From Isosphaeraceae bacterium (GTDB taxonomy: Bacteria; Planctomycetota; Planctomycetia; Isosphaerales; Isosphaeraceae): DNA of 64,000 nt. How positions within the stretch are numbered: position 1 is the first letter of the stretch; each line of letters starts with the position of its first letter. Below, one piece after another: positions 1-8,874 of this stretch. The notes under the pieces were generated by a model. It did not search any database. It saw nothing but the letters and a program-made list of their open reading frames with translations, and had not been told where the DNA came from. The stretch covers positions 62,001 to 126,000 of the forward strand of contig BPJS01000001.1 of NCBI GenBank assembly GCA_026004735.1, written 5' to 3'. A program made the translations under genes and the position numbers.

Positions 1-409
1 GACCGGCTCGCCTTGGCGGCTCCGGGTCCTGGGAGATCCGCTCTACCAGATCTACCGCGACCCCGAACCAGGCCGGCGCGACTGGCTCTCCACGCTCGAC
101 GCTCTCGAAGTGCTCGCGGTTTCGGGGCCGGACCGGCGCGAACCGAGCTTGATGCTGCGACGCTGCCGTGACCGGGCCTACCTGGACGCGGCAGCCGGCC
201 GCGACGGCTCGGGCTGGGCCGAGCACCTGGCGGCCATCGACCGGGTTGTCCTCGACCCGCGCGACCGCAGCCTCTACGACGCCCTGCTGGCCGATCAGGT
301 CGCCCGTGGCGCATTGCTGGATCAGGCGCGGCGGGTCCCGGAGGCCGAGCGCGCGCCGGCGTTGCGGCGTGCGCTCGAGGCGGTGACGGCCCGCCCCGAA
401 CGACCCTGA
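1..409 (+). CDS. C-terminal end of an unidentified protein (5' truncated)
   Basis: An open frame enters from the left edge (first full codon at base 2) and stops at 407-409, giving about 135 C-terminal residues. An early segment reads LRVLGDPLYQIYRDPEPG; a GDPLY motif near the C-terminus is reminiscent of the TIGR03790 family of secreted planctomycete/acidobacterial proteins, but this rests on one short motif. The rest is Ala/Arg/Leu-rich helix with no recognisable catalytic residues. The only internal start candidate is GTG at 110, which would cut the conserved-looking part, so the gene very probably begins outside the window. The next gene starts 82 bases downstream on the same strand and may be co-transcribed. 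Confidence 0.55.
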   Translation, partial: TGSPWRLRVLGDPLYQIYRDPEPGRRDWLSTLDALEVLAVSGPDRREPSLMLRRCRDRAYLDAAAGRDGSGWAEHLAAIDRVVLDPRDRSLYDALLADQVARGALLDQARRVPEAERAPALRRALEAVTARPERP

Positions 410-491
410 ACCAGCCAGCGCCTTCGGGATTGGGCCTTTCCGGAGGTCGCGCCGCGGGCCGCCGAACCCCCTTGAAGGAGAAGCTGAGGGT

Positions 492-2216
492 GTGGATCGT
501 GGGGGATGTCGTCGTGGGGGGGAGGTGGCGGCGATCGGGTTAGACCGAACCGCCCGGCTCGGTTCTCCGGCGGCCGGGTCGGAGCGAGGGCAGGCCGTGG
601 CCGTTCTGGGGATGATCCTCCTAGTGTTCGGGGGTGGGCTAGGCGACGACGAAGGTCCGTTGTTTGACGAAGTGGCCGCGGCGGCGGGCATCGACTTCCG
701 GTTTCACACGGGGAGCCGCGGGCGTAAGGACTTGCCCGAGATCATGGGGGGAGGCGTCGCGTTGTTTGACGCGGACGGCGACGGGCGCCTCGACATCTAT
801 TGGACCAACGGCGGGCCGATCGACCCGACCGACCCCGACGATCCACCCTGCCGGCTTTATCTGAACCGGGGAGATTGGCGGTTTGAGGATGTGACGGCGA
901 CGGCCGGCGCGCCCGGGCCGGGCTATGCCATGGGCTGTGCGGTCGGGGACATCGACGGGGACCGCCGCACGGATCTGGTCGTGACGGGCTGGGGTGGGTG
1001 CCGGCTCTATCGCAACCTCGGCGGCGGCCGGTTTGAGGACGCGACGGCCTGGGCCGGGCTGGACGGGTCGGGGTGGGCAACTTCGGCCGCGCTGGCGGAC
1101 TTGGATGGTGATGGCGACCTCGATCTTTACGTCTGCCATTATGTGGAGTACGACGCGCGGCGGGCGCCGTACTGTGCGGCTCCGGACGGCCAGCGCGACT
1201 ACTGCGGGCCGGAGGTGTTCGCGGCGGAGCCGGACCGGCTCTATCGCAACGACGGCCGTGGACGGTTTCACGATGTCACCGAGGCGGCCGGGCTGGTCGA
1301 TCGCACTGGTCGGGGGCTAGGTGTGGTCGTGGCCGACTTCGATGAGGACGGGCGAGCCGATCTCTTCGTCGCCAACGACGGGACGCCCAATTCCTTGTTT
1401 CGCAACCTGGGCCAGATGCGGTTTGAGGAGGTGGCGGCGCGGGCGGGTGTGGCGGTCGATGGTCGAGGACAGGTGCTTGCCGGGATGGGAGCGGCGGTTG
1501 GAGATCTGGATGGGGATGGGCGCGTTGATCTGCTGGTCGCGAATCTGTTGGGACGGGGGACCGTCGGCTGGCTGGGAATGGGCCGTGGCGTCTACGTCGA
1601 TGCCAGCCAGCAGCTCGGGCTGTATCGAGCAACGCGTGATGTGACCGGGTTTGGCCTGGCTCTGGCCGACTTTGACGGCGATGGCGATCTGGACGCCTTG
1701 CAGGCCAACGGGCATGTGCTGGACCGGGAGCGGCTGGGGGAGCCGCTGGCCATGCGCCCGCTGTTTTTGCGGAACGAGCGGGGGCGGTTGGGGATCGTGC
1801 AGGCGGGGCCGTGGTCGGATCGGCCGATCCTGGGGCGAGGCGTGGCGGTGGGCGATTTGGATGGAGACGGCCGGCCGGATGCCGTTGTAGCGCGGCTGGA
1901 TGGGCCGGCGTTGGTGTTGCGCAATCGAGCCTTGTCCCGAATGACGACGGTCGTGGCGGCGCCGGGGGCGGTGATGCGAGCCACCGTGGCCGGGCAGACG
2001 ACCGTGCATGTCATCGCCGGCGGAGGCAGCTATCTGGCCGCCTCGGCTCCGGCGGCCTATCTGGCTTTGGGCCAGGCCGACACGATCGACGCGATCGAGG
2101 TGAGGTGGGCCAACGGCCAACGCGACGAGTGGCGCAATCTACCGGCCCAGACGACCATTCGCCTGGAGCCTGGACTATCGGATCACGCCTGTGCTCAGAG
2201 CGTGGGGTCGCTGTAG
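492..2216 (+). CDS. CRTAC1-type FG-GAP repeat protein with ASPIC/UnbV C-terminal domain
   Basis: Predicted secreted beta-propeller protein of 574 residues from a GTG start at 492 preceded by AAGGAG at 475-480. A GTG at 597 would place the hydrophobic stretch VLGMILLVFGGGLG right at the N-terminus as a signal peptide and is a credible alternative. The body carries about seven Ca-binding FG-GAP/VCBS loops of the type DxDGDGxxD (for example DADGDGRLDIYW, DLDGDGDLDLYV, DFDGDGDLDALQ, DLDGDGRPDAVV). The last ~70 residues match the ASPIC/UnbV pattern, with VRWANGQRDEW followed by a Gln-containing terminal strand. The family is abundant in planctomycetes and thought to act at the cell surface in adhesion or carbohydrate binding; the ligand is unknown. 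The 3' end overlaps the convergent kinase gene by 22 bases. Confidence 0.85.
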   Translation: MDRGGCRRGGEVAAIGLDRTARLGSPAAGSERGQAVAVLGMILLVFGGGLGDDEGPLFDEVAAAAGIDFRFHTGSRGRKDLPEIMGGGVALFDADGDGRLDIYWTNGGPIDPTDPDDPPCRLYLNRGDWRFEDVTATAGAPGPGYAMGCAVGDIDGDRRTDLVVTGWGGCRLYRNLGGGRFEDATAWAGLDGSGWATSAALADLDGDGDLDLYVCHYVEYDARRAPYCAAPDGQRDYCGPEVFAAEPDRLYRNDGRGRFHDVTEAAGLVDRTGRGLGVVVADFDEDGRADLFVANDGTPNSLFRNLGQMRFEEVAARAGVAVDGRGQVLAGMGAAVGDLDGDGRVDLLVANLLGRGTVGWLGMGRGVYVDASQQLGLYRATRDVTGFGLALADFDGDGDLDALQANGHVLDRERLGEPLAMRPLFLRNERGRLGIVQAGPWSDRPILGRGVAVGDLDGDGRPDAVVARLDGPALVLRNRALSRMTTVVAAPGAVMRATVAGQTTVHVIAGGGSYLAASAPAAYLALGQADTIDAIEVRWANGQRDEWRNLPAQTTIRLEPGLSDHACAQSVGSL

Positions 2217-5164
2217 AGGGGGGCGAGATCGGGGTCGATCCGTGCGGTCTGTTCGTCGATTCCCCGGATGATGGCGCGATCGAGCGTCGCTCGGGCGCGA
2301 CGCAGCAGTGAACGGTCGTTGGTTTGAGTTCCGAGTACGGCCAAGGCGCAGGCGGCGTTGTACAGACCCAGGGGAGTGGGAGTTTCGAGCAGGCGGTCGA
2401 TATCGGCCTCGGCCTTGGGATCGCCGCGGTGGGCGAGGATCAGCGCGCGAAGCTGAATTGCGTCGAGGAGGTTGGGGTCGAGGCGCAGGGCGGTGTCGAG
2501 GTGGGCCAGGGCCTGGTTGGGGTCGTCGTGGCGATCGAGATGGGCCAGGCCGAGGTGGGCGCGGGCGGCGCTGGGGTCGAGGCGAAGCGCCATTTCCAAA
2601 TCCTGACGGGCCCCGGCCGGATCGTGGCCGATTCGGCTAAAGCCGCGTGCGATCAGGGGGGCTGGGTTGATCGGGTTGGCCGCGATGGCTGCGGCGAACT
2701 GGGCCTCAGCCCGGTCGCGTTGGCCGAGTCGGGCCAGAGTCTCGGCTCGGGCGGCCAAGATGGCCGGGTCGTTCGGGCGGGCAGTGGCGGCGAGGGTCAG
2801 ATCGGCCTGAGCCTGGTTCAGATCGCCCAATTCGAGGGCCACCAAAGCCCGATTGACCCGGGCTTCGATCAGGTGCGGAGCCAGTTCAATCGCGCGGTTG
2901 TAGGCCGAGCGTGCTTCCTCGAGCCGCCCCAGGCGGGCCAGCGCCAGGCCGCGGTTGACGTGGGCCCACGCAAAGTTGGGTACGATCAGGGTGCAGGCGC
3001 GAAAGTCGGCCTCAGCCTCGACGTATCGTTTCTGGTCGAACCGGCACAGGCCTAACGCGAACCAGGCCCAGAACCGGCGGGGATCGAGGCTGACGGCGCG
3101 GAGCAACTGCGTCTCGGCGTCGTCGAGCTGGCCGAGGGCGACCAGCTCGGTACCTTCCAGGTAGAAGTCGCGGGCAGTGCGGGGGGGCGAGCGTTCGGCC
3201 AGGGTGGCGTCACGGGCGGCGTCCTCGGGCCGGCCGAGCTGTTCGGCGATCCGTTGGCGATCGTGATAAAGGGCCGCTGGAGGGGCAGGATCGATCGACT
3301 CGGCCCGGTCGAGGTCGGCCAGACTGGCCTCGAGAGCGGCCAGCATGCTGGAGCCGACCTGGCGTGCGTAGAGGAGCGTGGCGCGGGCTCTGAGGATGAG
3401 CAGTTCGGAAAGCTGCTCGCGCAACTGCAGGCGATCGCGTTCGGGCAGGCGATCGAGCTGGTCGGCCAGGAGCGACTCCGTCCCAGCGTGATCCAGGCCG
3501 TAGGAAGCCAGCGCGCGGTTGACCAGCTCCAGGCCATCGGCCAGCGACTCGTTGGCGCCGTAGGAGGTGTTGAGCCGCAGTTGGCATTCGCGGAACAGGT
3601 CCTGGAACTCCCGGAAGTTGACCCGCGCGGAGACGTTGGCCAGGCGGTCGGTGACGGCCCATCCGGCGGCACCCACCACGAGCAGCAAGGTCATGGCGAC
3701 CGTGCCCAGGGTGGAGGAGCTGTGGATCTCGGGGTGGCGACGGAGCCATTTGGCCAGCCGCTCGCGTGCTGACGGCTCAGGGGCGAACTTGAGGGGGCGA
3801 TCCTCGAGGTAGCGGCGGAGATCTTCGGCGAGGGTGGCGGCGTCGGGATAGCGGCGGTCGGGGTCGGGCGCCAGGCAGGTCCGGACGATCGAGTCCAAGG
3901 ACGGAGAAACCGTGGGGTTGACCGCGCGGGGCGATGGCGGCGGTCCCTCGCGTTCGGCGATCATGCGGTCGAGCGTCTCGACGATCGAGCGACTCGGCTC
4001 CGGCTCCGGGAACGGTGGCCGGCCAACCAGCATCTCGTAGAGGATCAGGCCGAGGGCGTAGAGGTCGGAGCGGGCGTCGATCTGAGGCCCCGGGGTCGGC
4101 TTATTGGGATGGAAGGCGCGGAGGTGCTCGGGGGACATGTAGGGCAGCGTGCCGCCGATCCGCGCGGGCCGGTGGGCATCCGGCCCGGCGCCTTCGGAGA
4201 GATTGAAGTCGAGCAGCATCGGGGTGCCGTCGGCGGTGATCAGGACGTTCGACGGCTTGAGGTCGTGGTGAAGGATTCCTCGCTGGTGGGCATGGTCGAG
4301 GGCTTCGGCCAGGCGGGCGGCGATATAAACGGCCGCGCGTTGGAAGTCGTTGTGGCGGTAGAAGGCGCGGGCCGGCTCCTCGTGCGAGCGTCCAGATTCG
4401 GCCGCGGGCTCCGGGTGGAGGCGCTGGCGCGCCAGCGAGGCCAGGTAGCTGCTCAGGCGTGACCTGGCTTCAGTGCGGTCCGGCGGCGAGGGCGAAGCGG
4501 CGGGCGGGACCGAGGAGGCCAGCGGTGAGGAATCGAGCCGTCCGCCGACCCGGTCGAGGGCTTTGACCAGGCTTCGGCCGGTCGGTTGGACCGGGCCAAA
4601 CCCGGCGACGGTCTCCAGAATCTGCGCCAGGTTGGCCCCGCCCAGGTAGGGCATGCAGAGCAGCCGCAAGCCGGTCCGCGGGTCGTCGTGGACCGAGTGG
4701 ATCGGCACGATGTGGGCGTGATGGAGCCGGGCCAGCCAGGTCGGCTCCTCGCCTAAGGCACGGGCGACCTTGAGCGCGACCTGCCGGCCGCCCAGCTCGA
4801 TCTGCTCGGCCAGATAAACGGTGGCGAACGAGCCTTGACCCAGGATGCCGACCAGCCGAAAGCCGGCCAGGGTCTCGCCCACGCGGGGGAAGCGGATATC
4901 GGTGACCTGGCCATCGTCGCCTGGGGTGGCCCCCGGCGATGTGCGGGTGGCGGCCGCGGCGCGGGCCACTGTCGAGGCGCCTGGCGGATCGCGTGAAATC
5001 GAAGGCACCTCGACCGGCTCGTCATGCAGGAGCGAGAACTCCGGCAGACTGGGGGTCCCGCCCGCTGGCGCGGGCTCGCAGGACGATCCGCCACTGTTCC
5101 ACGACGGCGGCAGTTCCCAGCCGTCTGCCAGTTGCCCGGTGGTGGAGTTGGGGCGGTTGGTCAT
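2195..5164 (-). CDS. Membrane-anchored Ser/Thr protein kinase with C-terminal TPR repeats
   Basis: 989-residue Hanks-type kinase. About 95 N-terminal residues look disordered. The kinase domain follows: glycine loop GQGSFATVYLA near residues 109-119, VAIK-type Lys in VALKVA at about 132, catalytic loop HHDLKPSNVLI, metal-binding loop DFNLSE, activation segment GGTLPYMSPEH and DARSDLYALGLILYEML. The canonical HRD and DFG appear as HHD and DFN; the catalytic and metal-binding Asp are kept, so activity is plausible. An insert rich in Ser/Pro/Arg separates the lobes. A single membrane segment (TLGTVAMTLLLVVGAAGWAV) precedes an extracytoplasmic region of roughly ten TPR units (for example WAHVNRGLALARLGRLEEAR). 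Substrates are unknown. ATG at 5164. It diverges from the HD-GYP gene across a 227-base spacer. Confidence 0.92.
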   Translation of the reverse strand: MTNRPNSTTGQLADGWELPPSWNSGGSSCEPAPAGGTPSLPEFSLLHDEPVEVPSISRDPPGASTVARAAAATRTSPGATPGDDGQVTDIRFPRVGETLAGFRLVGILGQGSFATVYLAEQIELGGRQVALKVARALGEEPTWLARLHHAHIVPIHSVHDDPRTGLRLLCMPYLGGANLAQILETVAGFGPVQPTGRSLVKALDRVGGRLDSSPLASSVPPAASPSPPDRTEARSRLSSYLASLARQRLHPEPAAESGRSHEEPARAFYRHNDFQRAAVYIAARLAEALDHAHQRGILHHDLKPSNVLITADGTPMLLDFNLSEGAGPDAHRPARIGGTLPYMSPEHLRAFHPNKPTPGPQIDARSDLYALGLILYEMLVGRPPFPEPEPSRSIVETLDRMIAEREGPPPSPRAVNPTVSPSLDSIVRTCLAPDPDRRYPDAATLAEDLRRYLEDRPLKFAPEPSARERLAKWLRRHPEIHSSSTLGTVAMTLLLVVGAAGWAVTDRLANVSARVNFREFQDLFRECQLRLNTSYGANESLADGLELVNRALASYGLDHAGTESLLADQLDRLPERDRLQLREQLSELLILRARATLLYARQVGSSMLAALEASLADLDRAESIDPAPPAALYHDRQRIAEQLGRPEDAARDATLAERSPPRTARDFYLEGTELVALGQLDDAETQLLRAVSLDPRRFWAWFALGLCRFDQKRYVEAEADFRACTLIVPNFAWAHVNRGLALARLGRLEEARSAYNRAIELAPHLIEARVNRALVALELGDLNQAQADLTLAATARPNDPAILAARAETLARLGQRDRAEAQFAAAIAANPINPAPLIARGFSRIGHDPAGARQDLEMALRLDPSAARAHLGLAHLDRHDDPNQALAHLDTALRLDPNLLDAIQLRALILAHRGDPKAEADIDRLLETPTPLGLYNAACALAVLGTQTNDRSLLRRARATLDRAIIRGIDEQTARIDPDLAPLYSDPTL

Positions 5165-5284
5165 CGCCTTCGCGATTCCTGTCGGTGGATGGGTGACCCG
5201 GCAGACCTGACGCCTGCCACGCGACCGATGAACCTCCTCGTGTCTGGACCGGCCGTTTTTCGGATCTGGTCCCGCAAGTTGGGT

Positions 5285-5303
5285 AGGTCAGGCAGGCTTA
5301 CCT
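5285..5303. promoter_or_regulatory. Interrupted palindrome between divergent kinase and HD-GYP genes
   Basis: AGGTCAGGC-A-GGCTTACCT is a 9-1-9 inverted repeat with 7 of 9 arm positions complementary. It lies in the spacer between the divergent genes starting at 5164 and 5392, a normal place for an operator. No matching regulator is evident, and the same bases could form by chance in GC-rich DNA. Confidence 0.25.
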
Positions 5304-5391
5304 GTCCAGAAAGGCGCGCCCGATCAGGCGGAGTGTTCTATGCTCCTTTGAGGGTTCGTGCGCGGTGAACGAGCTTGAGGAGAGGCGACCG

Positions 5392-6537
5392 ATGCCCGTC
5401 GAAACCTGCCCAAACCGCGTCGCAACAAACTGCTCAGAGGGAACTTCGGGAGAGCTAATGATCCGACCATCGGCGTCCCAGGTGGTCGACCGGCTGATCC
5501 GCAGGCTGCGCGTCTCGGACCCTCCGGAGCGATTTCAGCGGCTGGCGTGCGAGGCCGTGCGGGCGATGCTCGCGGTGGAGGCAGTGGCCTGGGTTCCGAC
5601 GGCACGACGCGAGGCGGTCGTGATCGCCGGCCAGGTGGACCGGCTGGACGTGGACTCGCTTCGCGACTTGACGCCGGAGAACTCGGGGGGCGTTTGGGTC
5701 TCGAGCGGGGCGACGAAACCGGCCGATTCCCCGTTTCGTCAGGCGGCCGTGGCGCATGCCACCGGTGACGGCAACGCAACGGTCGGCTGGATCGTCGCTG
5801 CCAACCCGATCGACGCGGTGGCCTTTGGGCCTGAGGTCGAGCTGTTGCCGACCGTCGCGGCCCTGATCGCCACACAGCGGGGCAACGCTCGACTGTATGG
5901 CGACTTGAAGGAACTGGTCTTCGGCGTGATCCGGTCGCTGACGGCCGCGATTGATGCCAAAGACCCGTACACCTCTGGGCACTCCGAGCGGGTGGCGCGG
6001 ATCGCCGTGCGGATCGCCGAGGAGCTGGGGCTTTCCTCGAGCGAACGCGGCGACCTGTACCTGATGGGGCTGCTGCACGACGTAGGCAAGATCGGCATTC
6101 AGGACGACGTGCTCAAAAAGCCGGGCAAACTGACCTCCGAGGAATACCGGCAGATCAAGGCCCATGTGGGCATCGGGGTCCACATCCTGACCGACCTCAA
6201 GAAGCTCCACCATTTGTTGCCGGGCGTGGCACACCATCACGAGTGTTACGACGGCAGCGGGTATCCGGCTGGTCTGGTCGGCGATCAGATTCCGCTCTGC
6301 GCGCGGATTCTGGCGGTGGCCGATGCCTTCGATGCGATGTCGAGCAACCGGCCGTACCGCCGCCGGTTGGCGCCCGACCAGATCGACGAGATCTTCCGCA
6401 AGGGCGCCGGGACGCAGTGGGATCGGCGGGTCGTCGAGGCGTTGTTCCGCTGCCGGGCGGACGTCGAGCGGATCCGCCAGAAAGGACTGGGCGAGAGTCT
6501 CCGGCAGGCGGTCGGGGGGACGCTGGGGCGGGGCTGA
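5392..6537 (+). CDS. HD-GYP domain phosphohydrolase with N-terminal sensor-like region
   Basis: 381 residues from ATG 5392, chosen because GAGGAGAGG (5377-5385) sits six bases upstream; an in-frame GTG at 5365 lacks such a site. Residues ~30-175 resemble a degenerate GAF-like domain (no diagnostic motif). The second half is a complete HD-GYP domain: HSERVA, then LLHDVGKIGI (His229-Asp230), HHECYDGSGYP (HHE 282-284, GYP 290-292), AVADAFDAMSSNRPYR. HD-GYP enzymes hydrolyse cyclic di-GMP (some cGAMP) to pGpG or GMP in the cytoplasm. No GGDEF or EAL partner is present in the window. There is no transmembrane segment or phospho-acceptor receiver domain, so the input must be the N-terminal region or a partner protein. 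Confidence 0.93.
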   Translation: MPVETCPNRVATNCSEGTSGELMIRPSASQVVDRLIRRLRVSDPPERFQRLACEAVRAMLAVEAVAWVPTARREAVVIAGQVDRLDVDSLRDLTPENSGGVWVSSGATKPADSPFRQAAVAHATGDGNATVGWIVAANPIDAVAFGPEVELLPTVAALIATQRGNARLYGDLKELVFGVIRSLTAAIDAKDPYTSGHSERVARIAVRIAEELGLSSSERGDLYLMGLLHDVGKIGIQDDVLKKPGKLTSEEYRQIKAHVGIGVHILTDLKKLHHLLPGVAHHHECYDGSGYPAGLVGDQIPLCARILAVADAFDAMSSNRPYRRRLAPDQIDEIFRKGAGTQWDRRVVEALFRCRADVERIRQKGLGESLRQAVGGTLGRG

Positions 6538-6686
6538 GGGTGGGCCTTGCTGGCGGCGGACCCCATCCTGTGCCGCCACCGCATGTTCGCCCGACTGGTG
6601 GCGACCCGCGCGGTCGAGCCGCTTGGGCCGCCGGGATCGAAATCCGGTTCGGACCGGGTGCCCCTGTTGCGTCCTGGGGCATCGGC

Positions 6687-7817
6687 TTAGCGACCGGGAG
6701 AAACCACCGCGTAGGGTGGCAGGTTGGCCAGGCGGGTGGGCAGGAGGCCGGTGAGGTGGTCTAGAGCGTCCTCGTAGAGCCGTTTTTCGGCGTCGGGGTC
6801 GCGTTTACGGGCGACGGCATAGACGGCGGCCACGGGGTACGGGACCTTGGGAGCCGGCTCGCGGGTCTGCCCGGTCACTTGGGTGGACCAGATCGTCTGG
6901 CCGGCGAATTCCAGCTCGAGGCGGAGACTGAGGCGACTGGTCCGGAGCACCGACTCCATGTACGGCTTGCCCCGGGCTTCCTCGATCCGAGCGACCAGAC
7001 GGCGGGGGGCGTGGGTCGGCCAAAGGCTGGCCAGCGGCGAGTCCGGCCGAGACGGCACATAACCCCGGCCTTCCAGGTGTTGGACGAGGATCGGGCCGAT
7101 GCGCTCGCGGTAGGTGGCCGGACCTTGCGACGGGTCGAGGAAGGTTCCCTCCGGCTCGGGCACGTCCACTCCGCGCTCGCGGATCAGGCTGGTGGCTAGC
7201 GCCTGTGCAGCGGTGGCCAACTCCCGGGCGCGGGGTGAGGAAAACCGTTGAACGGCCTGGTAAGCGGCCTCGCAGGCGTCGAGGACGCGGGCCAGATCCG
7301 GACGTGGCGTTTGGAGGGCCTGGCGCGCCGATTGGAGCGCTGAGTCGGCCTGGGCCTCGGCTACGCGGCGGACCTGGTCCTGATGGCGGGATTCGAGGTC
7401 GGCGCGGGTCTGGTCCAGAGTCTCCAGCCGCGCGGGGTCGAGGAGCCGTTGGGTCCGGGCCAGTTGGAGGGCGGCCGTCAGGCGGTCCAATGCCCGATCA
7501 AGCGCGCCGGCACGTTGGTCGGCTTCGGCTTGGATCAGCAGCGTTTCGAGCGAGCGGCGCTGGCTGGCGCGAATCTGGAGGCGGACCACCTGATAGGTTA
7601 CCAACACCAGGATCACCCCGGCGGCCACCGCGATCACCACCCAGGCCCAGCCGGCATTCGATGCCGGGCGCGCGGGCCTCCGGGCCGATCGCAGCCGCGG
7701 CAGCGAATGATCCGACGGCTCCAGCCGCGATTGACACGCCGGACAGCGCGCGTCGCGGCCGGCGAGGTTGGCCTCCAGCTCGGTTCCGCAGGCGGGGCAG
7801 ACCAGGCGGCCGGTCAT
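6687..7817 (-). CDS. Zinc-ribbon, single-pass membrane protein with coiled coil (unknown function)
   Basis: 376 residues from ATG 7817; a TTG 60 bases upstream keeps the frame open but adds nothing recognisable. The N-terminus has two CxxC pairs (Cys7/10 and Cys25/28: LVCPACG and RCPACQSR), a zinc ribbon as in many planctomycete membrane proteins. A transmembrane helix (WVVIAVAAGVILVLVTYQVV) follows at about 51-72, then a long heptad-like helical region (~75-190) rich in Gln/Arg/Leu and a C-terminal mixed domain of ~190 residues I cannot assign. It is the last gene of a minus-strand set running from 10072, separated from the AAA ATPase gene by 203 bases, so it may be transcribed independently. 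Confidence 0.75.
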   Translation of the reverse strand: MTGRLVCPACGTELEANLAGRDARCPACQSRLEPSDHSLPRLRSARRPARPASNAGWAWVVIAVAAGVILVLVTYQVVRLQIRASQRRSLETLLIQAEADQRAGALDRALDRLTAALQLARTQRLLDPARLETLDQTRADLESRHQDQVRRVAEAQADSALQSARQALQTPRPDLARVLDACEAAYQAVQRFSSPRARELATAAQALATSLIRERGVDVPEPEGTFLDPSQGPATYRERIGPILVQHLEGRGYVPSRPDSPLASLWPTHAPRRLVARIEEARGKPYMESVLRTSRLSLRLELEFAGQTIWSTQVTGQTREPAPKVPYPVAAVYAVARKRDPDAEKRLYEDALDHLTGLLPTRLANLPPYAVVSPGR

Positions 7818-8020
7818 AAACAGCGGCAGCGCAGGATGGGCGGGCCTTATGACGTTCGTCCATGATGATCCGACCAAGGCCGCCGCGGCCAGACCGAAGG
7901 GAACAGTCTTTATCTGCGCAAAGGACGACGCCCTCGGCCCGTCCCGATCCGCGACTCGGTCCGGGACGCAGGGCTGAGCGGTCGTTGCCCACGCCGAGGC
8001 CGCCGGCCGTCGTGCTGGTC

Positions 8021-8845
8021 TCAGGCCGCGAGGCCGTCGGGCAGCTCCTGGTCCGCGAGGCGGGAGGCCAGGCTTCGATCGACGCGATCGCGGCCCTCGG
8101 CGGCGGCAACCAGCAGCGCCAGGTCGGCCAGGCGGTTGAGCCGGCGGGGCAGACCTTCGGCGGCCGCATGGAGGGTGGCGACCGCAGCCGGGTCAAACAG
8201 CGACCCGGTGGCGCCGGCGTGGGCCAGCCGACCCTCGAGATAGGCCGCCGCCTCGGCTGGCTCGAGCGGTCGGAGCAGACAGCGCGCAGCCAGGCGATCG
8301 GCCAGCGCGGCCGGCAGATCGAGCGCCAGCTCTGGCTCGCCGACCAGCAGCAGGCCCAGATCCGGTCCACCAGCCGTGGCAAAGTTGAGCACCAGCCGCA
8401 GCGTATCCCATGCCTGGCGATCGGCGATCAGTTGGGCGTCGTCGACCACCAGCAGGGGCCTTTGGCCGCGGGTGACTAAGGCCCTGAGATCCGCCTGCAC
8501 GGCCCGAACCAGGCGATGCAGCTCGACCGGTCCGTCGTCAGTCGCAGGCGGTCGGCCGTTGGCTGCGCGCAGTTCGTCGGCCAGATAGGCCAGCAGCGAT
8601 CCGGCGGGCATCGCCGGATAATCGAGCACGATCGCGGACCCCGACCACGAGGCGGCGAACCGGCGTGCCAGGATCGACTTGCCCGACCCGGACGGGCCGT
8701 ACAGCAGAGCCGGACCACCGATCTGATCGATTCCGTAGGCCAGCCGGCGGAGAATGGTCAGATGGCCGGGGAGAGCCAGAAACGAATCGGGGTCGAGCGT
8801 GTCGCGAAACGGTCGGTGGGACAGGCCGAAGTGACGTTCGTACAC
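8021..8845 (-). CDS. ExeA/GspA-like AAA ATPase
   Basis: 274-residue P-loop ATPase starting MYERHFGLSHRPF, the characteristic opening of ExeA/GspA-type and XrtA-associated ATPases. Walker A is GPSGSGKS at residues 50-57, Walker B LLVVDDAQL with Asp135/Asp136, and sensor region LLLVGEPEL; the helical lid contains RLNRLADLAL. It lacks the C-terminal transmembrane and peptidoglycan-binding region of full ExeA, so it is the short cytoplasmic form found beside polysaccharide-export tyrosine kinases. It lies 29 bases downstream of the CpsD/ParA-like gene, supporting co-transcription and joint function. By analogy with exosortase/EPS loci it may energise assembly or export of surface polysaccharide, but no glycosyltransferase or exosortase is present in the window. 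Confidence 0.85.
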   Translation of the reverse strand: MYERHFGLSHRPFRDTLDPDSFLALPGHLTILRRLAYGIDQIGGPALLYGPSGSGKSILARRFAASWSGSAIVLDYPAMPAGSLLAYLADELRAANGRPPATDDGPVELHRLVRAVQADLRALVTRGQRPLLVVDDAQLIADRQAWDTLRLVLNFATAGGPDLGLLLVGEPELALDLPAALADRLAARCLLRPLEPAEAAAYLEGRLAHAGATGSLFDPAAVATLHAAAEGLPRRLNRLADLALLVAAAEGRDRVDRSLASRLADQELPDGLAA

Positions 8846-8874
8846 GGAACGGAGGCCTCCCCGGGTCGGCGTTC

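Noticed and set aside
2195..5164. The kinase as an inactive pseudokinase
   Set aside because: VAIK Lys, catalytic Asp and metal-binding Asp are all kept; only flanking positions of HRD and DFG differ.
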